Position numbers and translations under genes: made by a program. From the NCBI GenBank assembly GCA_028819255.1, contig JAPPMB010000060.1, forward strand, positions 106,381 through 149,379: DNA of 42,999 nt, read 5' to 3'. The notes beneath the pieces are model-generated. The model was not told the DNA's origin, made no database searches, and saw nothing but the letters and a program-made list of their open reading frames with translations. Shown here piece after piece: positions 17,919 through 26,681 of this stretch. The number at the start of each line of letters is the position of its first letter. The first letter of the stretch is position 1. This stretch comes from Bryobacterales bacterium. Lineage in GTDB: Bacteria > Acidobacteriota > Terriglobia > Bryobacterales > UBA6623.

Positions 17919-19256
17919 ATGCTTGCCGGTACCTCTGCGCGCCTCGGCGCAATGATGTTTTTGCAGTTCTTCGTCTGGGGCGCCTGGTACGTCGGGGCGC
18001 CCCTGTACCTCGTCAAGATCGGCTTCACCGGCGGCGACCTCGGCTGGACGTACGCGGTCGGGCCGCTTGCCTGCATCGTGTCCCCGTTCTTCGTGGGAAT
18101 GGTCGCCGACCGCTTCTTCGCCACCGAGAGGATGCTCTGCGCCCTGCATGTGCTGGGCGGCGGCTTCATGTTCCTGGCGGCGGCCCTGATGGACCCCGCA
18201 TCCCCGACCTCGCCCACGATCATCAACATGGTCTTCCTGGGGCACACGCTCTGCTACTTTCCGACGCTGGCTCTGACGAACTCGCTGGCGCTCCACCACG
18301 TGACCGACTCGCGCAAGGAGTTCCCGCTGATCCGCGTGTTTGGAACGATCGGCTGGATCGTTGCCGGATTCGCCCTCGCATTCGTCGGATGGGGCGACCG
18401 ACTCGAGATGTTCCAGCTGACCGGGGCCGCAGGGATCGTGATGGGGGCGTACTGCCTGACCCTTCCCCACACGCCGCCCCCTTCCAAGGGAAAGGACACG
18501 TCGTGGAGGGAGCTGGCGGGCGCCGACGCCTTCGAGCTCTTCCGCAAGCCGTCGTTCACGGTCTTCATCCTGAGCACCTTCCTGATCTGCATACCGCTGG
18601 CCTTCTACTTCCAGCTGGCGGCGAAGGCCGTGCAGCTGGTGGGGATCGAGGACGTGACCCAGGCCATGAGCTACGGCCAGATCTCGGAGATCTTCTTCAT
18701 GATCCTGATGCCGCTGTTCTTCCGGCGGCTGGGCGTCAAGTGGATGCTCGCCGTGGGGATGCTGGCCTGGGTGCTGCGCTACGTTCTGTTTGCGCTCGGC
18801 ACCCCGGACGCGGTCGTCTGGATGATGTACGGCGGCATCGTGCTCCACGGCATTTGCTACGACTTCCTCTTCGTAACGGGCCAGATCTACACCGACATGT
18901 CGGCCAGGAAGGAGATTCGGGCGCAGGCGCAGGGGCTGCTCGTCCTGTTCACTCTCGGTCTCGGAATGCTCATCGGCGCGCAGATCGCGGGCGCCTGGGA
19001 CGAGCGCAACACCCCCGAGGAGACTCGCGCACTCATGGCGGAGGTCCAGGAACTCGGGGGCGAAGCGGCACGACTGGAAGAAGAGGGTGCCCCCGATCAG
19101 GAGATCCAGCCGCTCCGCGACGAGCAGGAGGCCAAGCTGAGCCGGGCGCAAGGACTCATCGACTGGCAGTCCATCTGGGCGCTGCCGGCCGCCCTCTCAG
19201 CATTGGTCCTCATTCTGTTCATCGGCATCTTCCGGGATCGCGAGGAACCGGCCTGA
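17919..19256 (+). CDS. NupG-like MFS nucleoside/H+ symporter
   Basis: A 445-residue inner-membrane carrier of the major facilitator superfamily with about 12 hydrophobic segments. The opening ARLGAMMFLQFFVWGAWYVGAPLYL and the loop VADRFFATERMLCALHVLGG match the nucleoside:proton symporter family (NupG/XapB type). ALTNSLALHHVTDSRKEFPLIRVFGTIGWI is a further family signature. A soluble loop rich in E, A and L (about 375-420, RALMAEVQELGGEAARLEEEG) precedes the last helix and probably forms a short cytoplasmic coiled coil. I prefer the ATG at 17919; an ATG at 17889 would overlap the start of recX. The true substrate may be a nucleoside or a related sugar compound. Confidence 0.88.
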   Translation: MLAGTSARLGAMMFLQFFVWGAWYVGAPLYLVKIGFTGGDLGWTYAVGPLACIVSPFFVGMVADRFFATERMLCALHVLGGGFMFLAAALMDPASPTSPTIINMVFLGHTLCYFPTLALTNSLALHHVTDSRKEFPLIRVFGTIGWIVAGFALAFVGWGDRLEMFQLTGAAGIVMGAYCLTLPHTPPPSKGKDTSWRELAGADAFELFRKPSFTVFILSTFLICIPLAFYFQLAAKAVQLVGIEDVTQAMSYGQISEIFFMILMPLFFRRLGVKWMLAVGMLAWVLRYVLFALGTPDAVVWMMYGGIVLHGICYDFLFVTGQIYTDMSARKEIRAQAQGLLVLFTLGLGMLIGAQIAGAWDERNTPEETRALMAEVQELGGEAARLEEEGAPDQEIQPLRDEQEAKLSRAQGLIDWQSIWALPAALSALVLILFIGIFRDREEPA

Positions 19257-19290
19257 CCGCGCCGGCGCCGCGCACGCCGGGCCTGCGGGC

Positions 19291-19644
19291 CTACAACTGC
19301 CGCGCCAGAGCCTTCACGGCGTCGGCTGCAAGCCTGGCGACATGCTTGGACTCGTTGGGGAGACCGCCCAGGGCGTTCTCGACGGCATCCGCACCGATTG
19401 AGTGAACGTCGCGACACGAGCGGCCCACGAGCATGTCGGCCAGCGCCGAACCGGCTGCAATCGAGGCGGTGCAGCCCCGCACCTGGAATCGCGCGTCGCT
19501 CACCGCGCCGTGGTCAACGACCACCGATATCGTCAGGATGTCTCCACAGATCGGATTCTCGACGCGGACCGTGACCGCGGGAGGGGCAAGGGACCCCACG
19601 CGCCGGGAGTTTCGGAAGTGCCTGAGGAGAAGTTCGCTGTACAC
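19291..19644 (-). CDS. IscU/NifU-like iron-sulfur scaffold protein
   Basis: A 117-residue protein of the IscU/SufU scaffold fold, on which Fe-S clusters would be built before transfer to apoproteins. NPICGD (C33, D35) and RGCTASIAAGSALADML (C58) match the first two ligand sites. In the third site the family usually has a cysteine after PxxxKxH or within LxxDA; here the region reads GLPNESKHVARLAADAVKALA, with H101 but no cysteine. An extra cysteine sits at C77. The scaffold may therefore use histidine or C77, or be impaired. No iscS, sufS or hscA gene adjoins. It is convergent with the transporter gene, 34 bases from its end. Confidence 0.82.
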   Translation of the reverse strand: MYSELLLRHFRNSRRVGSLAPPAVTVRVENPICGDILTISVVVDHGAVSDARFQVRGCTASIAAGSALADMLVGRSCRDVHSIGADAVENALGGLPNESKHVARLAADAVKALARQL

Positions 19645-19655
19645 GGAAGACGATC

Positions 19656-20147
19656 TCAGCGGGAGACCATTCGGATCTCGGTCCGGCGGTTCTTGACATC
19701 GAGGGTCCTGAAGATGATTTCCTGCCGGACATCGAGCTCGTGCTTCGGGATCTCGAACCTGGCGGCGGAGAGTCCGCGGACCCTTTCCCCGGGAGCAAGG
19801 AACTGCTCGTCAAGCAGTGGCTCGTCCTTCATGCCGCCGAGTGCGGGAAAGTAATTGAAGAGCTGCTGAATGTCGAAGACGCTGAGAATCCGCCCCTCGA
19901 GGAGCGTCCCGTTCTCGTCCACAACCGCCATCTCGCGCCGAGTCACCGAGATCTCGTAGTTCGACGCGTTCGAGGCCTCGAAGTTTATGATCGCCACGGA
20001 GCTTCGGTCGTCCATGCCCAGCGTGCGCACTTCGGTGATTCGCCCCTCCAGTCGAGGCGTGGCACCCCAGTTGTAGACGATGATCGCGCCCGCGACGACC
20101 ACCGCGCCGATCAGTCCCCCGCCGAGAGTGATGCGATTCCAGTTCAC
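19656..20147 (-). CDS. membrane-anchored protein of unknown function
   Basis: A 163-residue protein with one N-terminal membrane segment (about 8-26, LGGGLIGAVVVAGAIIVYNW) and an extracytoplasmic beta-rich domain. That domain contains RLEGRITEVRTLGMDDRSSVAIINFEASNASNYEISV and a later EIPKHELDVRQEIIFRTLDVKNR. Its alternation of short strands suggests an immunoglobulin-like or FxLYD-like fold. I chose GTG at 20147 because GGGAGG lies about 11 bases upstream and the membrane helix starts soon after. It is 11 bases from the downstream scaffold gene, so the two are probably co-transcribed. I do not recognise the family. Confidence 0.75.
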   Translation of the reverse strand: MNWNRITLGGGLIGAVVVAGAIIVYNWGATPRLEGRITEVRTLGMDDRSSVAIINFEASNASNYEISVTRREMAVVDENGTLLEGRILSVFDIQQLFNYFPALGGMKDEPLLDEQFLAPGERVRGLSAARFEIPKHELDVRQEIIFRTLDVKNRRTEIRMVSR

Positions 20148-20353
20148 CGGTGACCGTGCCTCCCTTCTCGCTCTCCCAATCCGTATGGTTGCACAGCATG
20201 CCCCCTTCGGGCACCTCCGCGTCGCGGCCCTTCCATCGTGACCATGGCCGCGGTCACGCCCCTGGTTCAGGTCGACAGTCGGCTCCGGAGTAAGCGTCGT
20301 GACGAACCACCGGGCCGGCATCGCCGTGCATGGCGTTCGCAGGCATTCCGCGA

Positions 20354-20815
20354 TCAGGACTCCCGCCCGAGATCTGCAAACAGCGCCGTCTTCCAACCCG
20401 GATGCACGGTGAACCCGTGGGCTTCGAAGAACCCCGGCTCACTCGTCACGGCGAGCATCTGGCGCACCCGGCGCTCCCTCCCCCTGATCCGGCAAGCTTC
20501 GACCAGGCGGGCGGCGATGCCTCTTCCGCGGTAGTCGGGGTGTACTGCCAGGCTACGAACCTCGGCGAGGCGCCGCGAATACACCTGCAACGCACAGCAG
20601 CCCACGATCGCGCCCCGACGCTCGGCCACGAAGAACGACTGGATGCGGGGTATGTCGTCCTGAATGAGCTCCTTCGGAAAATACGCGATCAGCTCCCGGA
20701 TCTGCGGCATTTCGCCGGGATGCGCAGGACGGACGGCGATCTCCGCGGCCTTCTCCCCCCCGGGATCATTCGGCCTTTCCGCGGGTCCGTCGCCGGGTGA
20801 TTGCAATTCCCCCAT
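20354..20815 (-). CDS. GNAT family N-acetyltransferase (ArgA-like domain)
   Basis: A 153-residue GNAT protein. After a variable polar lead (about 1-25) it has AVRPAHPGEMPQIRELIAYF, FFVAERRGAIVGCCALQVY, and motif A RSLAVHPDYRGRGIAARLVEAC with the acetyl-CoA loop RGRGIA. LAVTSEPGFFEAHGFTVHPGWKT is like the end of amino-acid N-acetyltransferase (ArgA/ArgH-fused) domains, so glutamate acetylation in arginine synthesis is possible but unproven. The ATG at 20815 lies 17 bases past the stop of the DUF255 gene on the same strand, so the two form an operon. Confidence 0.85.
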   Translation of the reverse strand: MGELQSPGDGPAERPNDPGGEKAAEIAVRPAHPGEMPQIRELIAYFPKELIQDDIPRIQSFFVAERRGAIVGCCALQVYSRRLAEVRSLAVHPDYRGRGIAARLVEACRIRGRERRVRQMLAVTSEPGFFEAHGFTVHPGWKTALFADLGRES

Positions 20816-20832
20816 CCGTCGCCTGCCTGGTG

Positions 20833-22920
20833 TCACGCGGCGGCGAACAGCTCTTCCGGCTCGGTCACGGGACGCTCGCAGGCGTAGTTCCGGCAAACGT
20901 ATGCGGCAGGCTTGCCGTCAACGAGGCCGCGCCCGGCGAGCAACGGCAGCGACGTGGCGTGGGAATCCTCGACCGCAGCCTGGGCGACCACCTTGTTCGG
21001 ACGGTAGGCTGCATGCACCTTCGCGATCAGCGCGCGCGTGCGCTCGTCGCTGGGCGGTCCGACGATCGCGATCTCGTCCAGACCGCGATGCCAGGCGTCC
21101 AATGCGCACAGCATGCGCTCCCTCTGGAGCACGTTCCGCGCGGACGGATCGACGAAGGCCTGCAGAATCCGACCGGCCTTGTCCCTGAGGTCCGTCCGGT
21201 CGAGAAGGACCGCCAGCTTCTGGAGGCTGAGTGCCATCGTCGAGTTGGCCGACGGCGTCGCCCCGTCCTGTGCGGACTTGCTCCGCATGATCAGCTCCTC
21301 GTGATCCGAGGCAGTGAAGAAGAATCCGTTCCCGTCTTGGTCCCAGTAGTACTTGATCAGGGAGTCGGCCAGCGACTGGGCGGCCAGCAGGTAGGACACC
21401 GCGCCATTCCACTCGTAAACCGCGAGAAGGCCGTCGATCAGGAAGGCGTAATCCGTACTGTAGGCCGTCAGACGGGCCTGTCCCTTGCCGTAGGTGGCGA
21501 GCAGTCTGTCATCTCTTCGGAGGTTCTTCAGCAGAAAGTCCGCCGCGCACACCGCAGCGTCGCCGTAGGCCCGCTCCCCGAGCACTGCCGCGGCCTTGGC
21601 CAGCGCCGAGATCATGAGACCGTTCCACCCGGTCAGGACCTTGTCGTCGAGGGCGGGCCGGACCCTTCGGCTTCTCCGTGCGAACAGGACCGACCGGGAC
21701 CTGGCCAGCGATGCTTCGACCTCTGCCGGGGCGACGCCGTCGAGACGGGCGAGCACATCGGCGGGCCTCACGACCTGAAGAACGTTCTTTGGCCCCGCAG
21801 GCACATGCGCGTCGCCCGGATGCATCCAGTTGCCATGCTCGGAGACGTCGTAGTGGGAAGCGAAGAGCCTGGCGTCCTTTTCGCCAAGCGCCTCGGTCAC
21901 CTCGTCACGGGTCCATACGTAGAACCTGCCCTCCTTGCCCTCGCTGTCGGCGTCCTCGCTGGAATGGAAGGCTCCCTCGGGACTGCCTAGGTCCCGCAGT
22001 ACGTAGTCGCAGATCCCCCGCGCCGAGTCGACGAACAGACGCCGCTTCTCCGGATCTTCCGCGGCCTGCGAGGCGTCCAGCAGGGCAGGCACCACCAGCG
22101 CCTGGTCGTAGAGCATCTTCTCGAAGTGCGGGACGAGCCAGCGGGTGTCCGTGGCGTAGCGGTGCAGCCCGCCTCCCAGATGGTCGTAGATACCGCCCCG
22201 GCACATCCGTTCCAACGTCAGCTCGACCGCCCTGCGATACCTGGCCTCGCCCGTGACCCGGGAAGCCCTGAGCAGGAGGTCGAGCGACATGGACTGGGGG
22301 AACTTGTTGCCGCCACTGGATATTCCGCCCAGCGAATGGTCGAAGACCTGGTAGACGGATTGCGCCCCCTGCTCGACATGCTCGGGGCCCGGCACGGAAG
22401 GCCCGGGCCGCCGCTGCGCCATGTTTCGGATCGCGTCCGTCACCTGGTCGGCACTGGCGAGCAGCGCCGGCCGCTCCGCGGCCCATTTCTGACGGAGAAA
22501 GCTCAGCACCGTCTTGAATCCCGGCCGCCCATACGCGTCTTCCTTCGGGAAGTAGGTGCCGGCGTAGACCGGCCTCAGGTTCGGCGCCAGGAACACGCTC
22601 ATGGGCCAGCCGCCGTGGCCGCCGGAGAAGAGCATCGTTGCCGCCATGTAGATCTCGTCCAAATCCGGCCGCTCCTCGCGGTCGACCTTGATCGAAACGA
22701 AGTGCCGGTTGAGAATCTCGGCGACCGCGCCGTCCTCGAAGGACTCGTGCTCCATCACGTGGCACCAGTGGCACGCGGCGTATCCGATGCTCAGGAAGAT
22801 CAGCTTGTCCTCGCGCCGGGAGCGCGCGAGGGCCTCCTCGCCCCAGGGAAACCAGTCGACCGGATTCCCGGCGTGCTGGATCAGGTAGGGACTGGTCTCC
22901 GCCGCGAGCCTGTTGGACAT
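20833..22920 (-). CDS. thioredoxin-fold DUF255 protein (YyaL/SPATA20 type)
   Basis: A 695-residue cytoplasmic protein with an N-terminal thioredoxin-like DUF255 domain and a C-terminal (alpha/alpha)6 toroid like glycoside hydrolases and GlcNAc 2-epimerase. The opening [23 protein letters not shown] is the family signature. CHWC at residues 50-53 lies in the thioredoxin position, followed by [10 protein letters not shown] and [35 protein letters not shown] closes the first domain. [32 protein letters not shown] is conserved in the second. Length matches the family (about 680-700). Its biochemical role is unknown across bacteria. A GNAT gene follows within the same operon. Confidence 0.93.
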   Translation of the reverse strand: MSNRLAAETSPYLIQHAGNPVDWFPWGEEALARSRREDKLIFLSIGYAACHWCHVMEHESFEDGAVAEILNRHFVSIKVDREERPDLDEIYMAATMLFSGGHGGWPMSVFLAPNLRPVYAGTYFPKEDAYGRPGFKTVLSFLRQKWAAERPALLASADQVTDAIRNMAQRRPGPSVPGPEHVEQGAQSVYQVFDHSLGGISSGGNKFPQSMSLDLLLRASRVTGEARYRRAVELTLERMCRGGIYDHLGGGLHRYATDTRWLVPHFEKMLYDQALVVPALLDASQAAEDPEKRRLFVDSARGICDYVLRDLGSPEGAFHSSEDADSEGKEGRFYVWTRDEVTEALGEKDARLFASHYDVSEHGNWMHPGDAHVPAGPKNVLQVVRPADVLARLDGVAPAEVEASLARSRSVLFARRSRRVRPALDDKVLTGWNGLMISALAKAAAVLGERAYGDAAVCAADFLLKNLRRDDRLLATYGKGQARLTAYSTDYAFLIDGLLAVYEWNGAVSYLLAAQSLADSLIKYYWDQDGNGFFFTASDHEELIMRSKSAQDGATPSANSTMALSLQKLAVLLDRTDLRDKAGRILQAFVDPSARNVLQRERMLCALDAWHRGLDEIAIVGPPSDERTRALIAKVHAAYRPNKVVAQAAVEDSHATSLPLLAGRGLVDGKPAAYVCRNYACERPVTEPEELFAAA

Positions 22921-22989
22921 CTTCGGCGATGGTACCAGTGACAGGAGTCCCGCGCCCTGCGCAGAACCGCCGACCTGTGCCGGCCCGCC

Positions 22990-23766
22990 CTAGAAGGACA
23001 GACCGATCAGGATCTCGACGTGATTGCGCAAGGCGTTGGCGAGCCCCATTTCGAACGTCTTGTTCTGCCAGCGCATGTAGCGTCCCTCCACGCTGAGCTT
23101 GAGCCCGATGTCGTCGATCAACTCGAAACCCAGGCCTCCGACCGCGCCCAACGTGCTGTCGGTTGCGACCTGGGGAGTCGTCTCGACGATCTCGGTCTCG
23201 CCGCCGTCAACGGAGCCGATCTCGCGCCTGGCCTTGGGGTTGCGCACCAAGCGCATCCCGACCCCCCCGGAGATGAACGGGCGCGCCCTTTGCCGCGGAC
23301 CGTTCAGGTAGTACCGGACTGTGACCGGAATGTCCCAGTGGTTCGCTTCCGTGACGACGAAGTTGTTCGAGAGCAGCTGCCGCCCCCTTGTCGGCGTCTC
23401 GCGCCGCTCGACCCGGAGTCCGGTCTTGAACCGGACGCTGTGCGAGATCAGTTCGGCCACGATCCCCCAGCGAGGAAGGATGTTGAACTGGACGCCTCCG
23501 CCTATGCCCCAGGCATCGTGCTCGGGTTCCGAGGTCGCCTTGAACAGGGTGGGCGGATTCGTGGACGTGCTCGTCTGGTCGTCGGTCCCCTCGGTGATCT
23601 GGGCTGTAATGTGGTATCCGAGCCGGAATCCAGCTGCAAACCGCTCAAATTCGACTCTGGGACTCCGCCGCCGCGGGGCGTCGTCGTCCTGGCCGTGCAG
23701 GGCGACAGGGAGCGCGGTCAGGACCGCCAGTCCCAGCAGGGCACGAAAACATCGGGTGCTGCGCAT
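22990..23766 (-). CDS. outer-membrane beta-barrel protein
   Basis: A 258-residue secreted protein with a signal peptide (MRSTRCFRALLGLAVLTALPVALHG, about 25 residues) and a barrel like those of the OmpA/opacity-porin superfamily. Alternating polar and aromatic strands are visible (FAAGFRLGYHITAQI, WGIGGGVQFNIL, WDIPVTVRYYLNG, RPFISGGVGMRLV, TLGAVGGLGFELIDDIGLKLSVEGRYMRW). It ends NHVEILIGLSF with a terminal phenylalanine, as expected for BAM recognition. An insertion rich in D, T and S (about 60-85) is likely a surface loop. Its start has AGAGG upstream. It lies 48 bases downstream of the exonuclease gene. No specific function can be given. Confidence 0.85.
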   Translation of the reverse strand: MRSTRCFRALLGLAVLTALPVALHGQDDDAPRRRSPRVEFERFAAGFRLGYHITAQITEGTDDQTSTSTNPPTLFKATSEPEHDAWGIGGGVQFNILPRWGIVAELISHSVRFKTGLRVERRETPTRGRQLLSNNFVVTEANHWDIPVTVRYYLNGPRQRARPFISGGVGMRLVRNPKARREIGSVDGGETEIVETTPQVATDSTLGAVGGLGFELIDDIGLKLSVEGRYMRWQNKTFEMGLANALRNHVEILIGLSF

Positions 23767-23814
23767 GATTGGTTGTTGCGACCTCTTTCCGTCAGATTCG
23801 CACAGTCGGGGCTC

Positions 23815-24588
23815 TCAGCCGAGATCCGCGATCACGGGAGCGTGATCGGAGGCCGTAAGGCCATCTTTCTTCTTGCGATAGTCGCGGTCGACGCGGACTG
23901 ACTCAAGCTTCCGGGCGACGGGTTCCGTGCCCAGCAGAAAGTCGATCCGCAATCCCCGGTTCCTGTAGAAGGATCCGCCGCGATAGTCCCACCAAGAGAA
24001 CATTCTCTCATCAGGATTCCTGCGGCGGAAGAGATCGGAGAAGCCCCACTGCAGGAAATACGCAAAACGCTTCCGTTCGGATTCGGTATGGAAGATCGTT
24101 CCCGCAAGCTCCTGCTCGTTCCAGGTGTCGATCGCCTCGGGCACGACATTGAAGTCTCCGCACAGGACGGTGGCCGCGGACGGGTCATGATGCTCGCGGA
24201 AGTGGCGGGCAAGTTCATCGAGCCAGACCAGCTTGCGCCCGAAGTCCGCGTGCTCCAAGGACTTCCCGTTCGGCACATAAACGGTGGTGAACGACAGCCC
24301 CTGGACATCCGCCGTCAGAAGCCTGGCTCCGAAGTCCTCCTGGCCGGGCAGGCCGACCTGCCGGACGGCCGCCGGCTCCCTTGACAGGACCGCGACGCCG
24401 TTCCAGGCCTTCTGTCCGTGCGAGATGGCGTGGTACCCCTCCTCTTCGAACACCGAGGTTGGGAACAGCTCGTCGCGCATCTTGAGCTCTTGAAGACCGA
24501 CTATGTCGGGCTTCCTCGCCCGAATCCAGCGCAGAACGTACTGCAGCCGCGCACGGAGACCGTTCACGTTCCACGTAGCGACGCGCAA
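23815..24588 (-). CDS. xth: exodeoxyribonuclease III (AP endonuclease)
   Basis: A 257-residue Mg-dependent DNA repair enzyme that nicks at abasic sites and trims 3' ends. The family landmarks are all present: MRVATWNVNGLRARL at the start, LQELKM with metal-binding E near 38, YVPNG, CGDFNVVP, a W-x-Y-R segment (FSWWDYRGGSFYRNRGLRIDFLL), and the C-terminal ASDHAPVIADL with the catalytic histidine. Length is usual (250-270). The start is a TTG, fixed by homology because the first residues are invariant. No Shine-Dalgarno sequence is visible; the upstream TAATAGAAAA is A/T-rich, which may help initiation. Confidence 0.95.
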   Translation of the reverse strand: MRVATWNVNGLRARLQYVLRWIRARKPDIVGLQELKMRDELFPTSVFEEEGYHAISHGQKAWNGVAVLSREPAAVRQVGLPGQEDFGARLLTADVQGLSFTTVYVPNGKSLEHADFGRKLVWLDELARHFREHHDPSAATVLCGDFNVVPEAIDTWNEQELAGTIFHTESERKRFAYFLQWGFSDLFRRRNPDERMFSWWDYRGGSFYRNRGLRIDFLLGTEPVARKLESVRVDRDYRKKKDGLTASDHAPVIADLG

Positions 24589-25231
24589 TTTTCTATTACA
24601 GCACGTCCGTCGCCGCTACGCCGCGGAGGGTGCGCTGAACCGGAACGGACGTCCCGGGCCGACCGAGACGCCGCGGACGTCCGGTCATGGTCCGTTCGGT
24701 CATGACGTCACCAGCCGACTGACCCGGCCCCGCGGGACCAGCCGCAAACCCCAAGGCGATCAGGACAGGGCTCCGACGGCCGGCGGTCCGTGGCGCGCCC
24801 GGCTTCTCTGCAACGCCCAGCGGGAACCGGAGGAAGTCCGTCGGGGCCAGCCGGATGCGCGGGACTCCTCGAGGCTCAAGTCATGGGGTGAGTCTCGGGA
24901 CCGGAGGCTTGCCGTCTGACACCCGAAATCCACATTCGACGGTCCGCCCTGAATCCGCCGGACATGCAAGGCGTTCCAGGAATGGGTTTCCTGCCTCTCC
25001 CCTTCCCTGAACAGCCATTCTTCCAGGGAGTGCCCGAACGCTTGCATACTTGCAGGACAGCGTGTCTAAACGTGTCCGACGCGGACCGCGAACAGGCGGT
25101 ACGGCACGCCAGCCATCCGCGTCACAGCCGTTCGAGAGCGGGCGGATGCGGCCCCTCGAGGGGGCGCCAAAGGGGGCCGGCGCGGGTGTTAGACTCTGCT
25201 TGTGGCGGCGGAGGCTGCTCAGGGGCAGGAA
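24589..25231. other. gap upstream of the Uma2 gene
   Basis: About 640 bases with no convincing gene. Two overlapping minus-strand frames contain protein-like pieces. One reads MQAFGHSLEEWLFREGERQE (from 25047); another ends VECGFRVSDGKPPVPRLTP before a stop near 24881. Neither shows a domain, and they may be decayed. It also marks the left edge of the accessory patch. Confidence 0.4.
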
Positions 25232-26134
25232 ATGGCGCACGGAGTGGTCTTCCAGAGCGTGGCAGAGGCGGTCATCACGGATGTGGCGGAACCGCCCCCG
25301 ATGCCGCTCCCTCCGGGTTTCCCCGGGCGCGAGGTCAAGTTTCCTTCCGAAGACGGAAAGCCCATGGTGGAAAACAACTTCCAGGCGGTCACGATGCGGC
25401 ATGCGAGTTCCGTTCTGTCGCTGCATTTCGAAGGCCGGGGCTATGTCGCGATTGATGTGATCGTCTACTACGACGAGAACGACGCAGGCAAGTCCGTGGT
25501 GCCGGACGTACTGGTGGTGCTGGGTGCGGACGGCTCCCTCCGAGACACGTACAAGGTCTGGGAAGAGGGCAGCGGGGTTCCGGACTTCGTGCTGGAAGTG
25601 GTGGCGAACTCGACGCAGGGGAGAGATGCGGGGGACAAGCGGAAGACATACGCGGAGATGGGCGTGAGGGAGTACTTTCGCTTCGCACCGAGGAGCAGCA
25701 ATATGGCCTCGATGAACGGTCACCGGCTGGTGGGGGAGACTCTGGAGGAGGGGCACTGGGATCCATTGCCTAGGATTGGGGAGGAGCGCATTCTGAGTGA
25801 AGTGCTGGGACTGGAATTGCGGGTGAGGGACCAGTATGCGGAAGGAACCTTTCGCGAACTGCGGTTCCATGACCCGGACACTGACCAGGACTTGCCAACC
25901 CGCAAGGAGGACAGACAAGGCCGCCTAACGGCAGAACGCGACCGCGAAATCGAATGGCAGGCACGCAAAGCGGCAGAACACCACCGCGAGGTCGCACGTC
26001 GGGCACGCAAAGCGGCAGAACGCGACCGCGATGCGGCAGAACGCGACCGCGAAATCGAACGCCAAGGCCGGCTGGAAGCCGAGCGGAGAATCGCCGAGCT
26101 AGTGGCGAAGTTGGAGAATCAGTCGCGGTCGTGA
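25232..26134 (+). CDS. Uma2 family (DUF820) nuclease-like protein with coiled-coil tail
   Basis: A 300-residue protein. Its core (about 60-200) has the Uma2 restriction-endonuclease-like fold: YVAIDVIVYYDEND, VPDVLVVLGADG, PDFVLEVVANST (the PD and E-x-V elements), then KRKTYAEMGVREYFRF. The tail (about 235-300) is a highly charged coiled coil of E, R, A and D in near-repeats such as AERDREIE. Uma2 proteins are numerous in cyanobacteria and some other phyla; their biological role is unsettled. I prefer ATG 25232, which has GCAGGA just upstream, over a GTG ten codons earlier. A paralog lies at 42287-42922 (minus). The gene stands at the left of a patch of damaged toxin-antitoxin genes. Confidence 0.85.
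   Translation: MAHGVVFQSVAEAVITDVAEPPPMPLPPGFPGREVKFPSEDGKPMVENNFQAVTMRHASSVLSLHFEGRGYVAIDVIVYYDENDAGKSVVPDVLVVLGADGSLRDTYKVWEEGSGVPDFVLEVVANSTQGRDAGDKRKTYAEMGVREYFRFAPRSSNMASMNGHRLVGETLEEGHWDPLPRIGEERILSEVLGLELRVRDQYAEGTFRELRFHDPDTDQDLPTRKEDRQGRLTAERDREIEWQARKAAEHHREVARRARKAAERDRDAAERDREIERQGRLEAERRIAELVAKLENQSRS
25926..26060 (+). repeat. imperfect tandem repeats in the Uma2 tail
   Basis: The unit GGCAGAACGCGACCGCG appears three times and ACGCAAAGCGGCAGAAC twice, with diverged copies between. These encode the AERDRE-type heptad-like repeats. Such DNA can change length by slippage, so the coiled coil may vary among strains. Confidence 0.7.
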
Positions 26135-26261
26135 CCGGTTTGCGGAAGTTTGCAGAATGCGGGGTTTAGAGCCGGTCGACGGCGAGTTGTCGGGGGAGTG
26201 TCCGATGAAGCTTGCCAGGGCCGTCCAGCGTGGAGAGCGTGGCTTTGCCCGGTGCAGTGCG

Positions 26262-26681
26262 TTACGGCGACTGCCACGGGTTGACGACGACGAGGTCGAG
26301 ACCATCAAAGTCCCGAACATTCCTTGTCGCGACGGCAAGATCGTTGGTTCCGGCAGTCCCGGCGATGAGTGCGTTCCCAAGGTCCAGAACACGGCCCGAA
26401 CGGTGCGCCCGCGCCCGCAAAGCGGCAGCTTGCGCGGCTTCCAGACGTCCCACCGGCAGAACCCGGCCGTCATCCTCCGTCGCGAACGCCGACAATGTCG
26501 CCTCAATGCTGTCGCGGTACCTCCCTGGAGGGAGGAGGCTAAGGCCGAAGTTGAGATCGTGCAGAACGATGGCGGACAGCCATAGTCCGTCGTGGCCCCT
26601 CAGGAATGCGAGGATCCGTGTGTCGGGTTCTTTCTTGGTCAGCTCTGATACCACGTTGGTGTCCAGGAGAAAGCCGTTCAT
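26262..26681 (-). CDS. PIN-domain toxin (VapC/FitB type), degenerate active site
   Basis: A 139-residue PIN domain, normally a Mg-dependent ribonuclease toxin. LLDTNVVSEL carries the first acid (D7). In the second site LSAIVLHDLNFGL has D42 where E is usual. In the third the canonical D-A-L-I-A-A-T-A reads NALIAGTA, so the acidic residue is replaced by N103. The end TRNVRDFDGLDLVVVNPW is typical of FitB-like proteins. Its ATG overlaps the original stop of the upstream antitoxin (ATGA), the usual coupling. With N103 the protein is probably weak or inactive as a nuclease. It may still bind DNA or antitoxin, but that is inference. Confidence 0.85.
   Translation of the reverse strand: MNGFLLDTNVVSELTKKEPDTRILAFLRGHDGLWLSAIVLHDLNFGLSLLPPGRYRDSIEATLSAFATEDDGRVLPVGRLEAAQAAALRARAHRSGRVLDLGNALIAGTAGTNDLAVATRNVRDFDGLDLVVVNPWQSP

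Noticed and set aside
24760..25047. A 95-codon minus-strand frame beginning MQAFGHSLEEW
   Set aside because: Only the first third looks protein-like; there is no domain and another overlapping frame is equally plausible. It is kept as a note in the gap entry.
25926..26060. A CRISPR-like repeat array
   Set aside because: The repeats are imperfect, lack spacers of constant length and lie in frame within the coiled-coil coding sequence.
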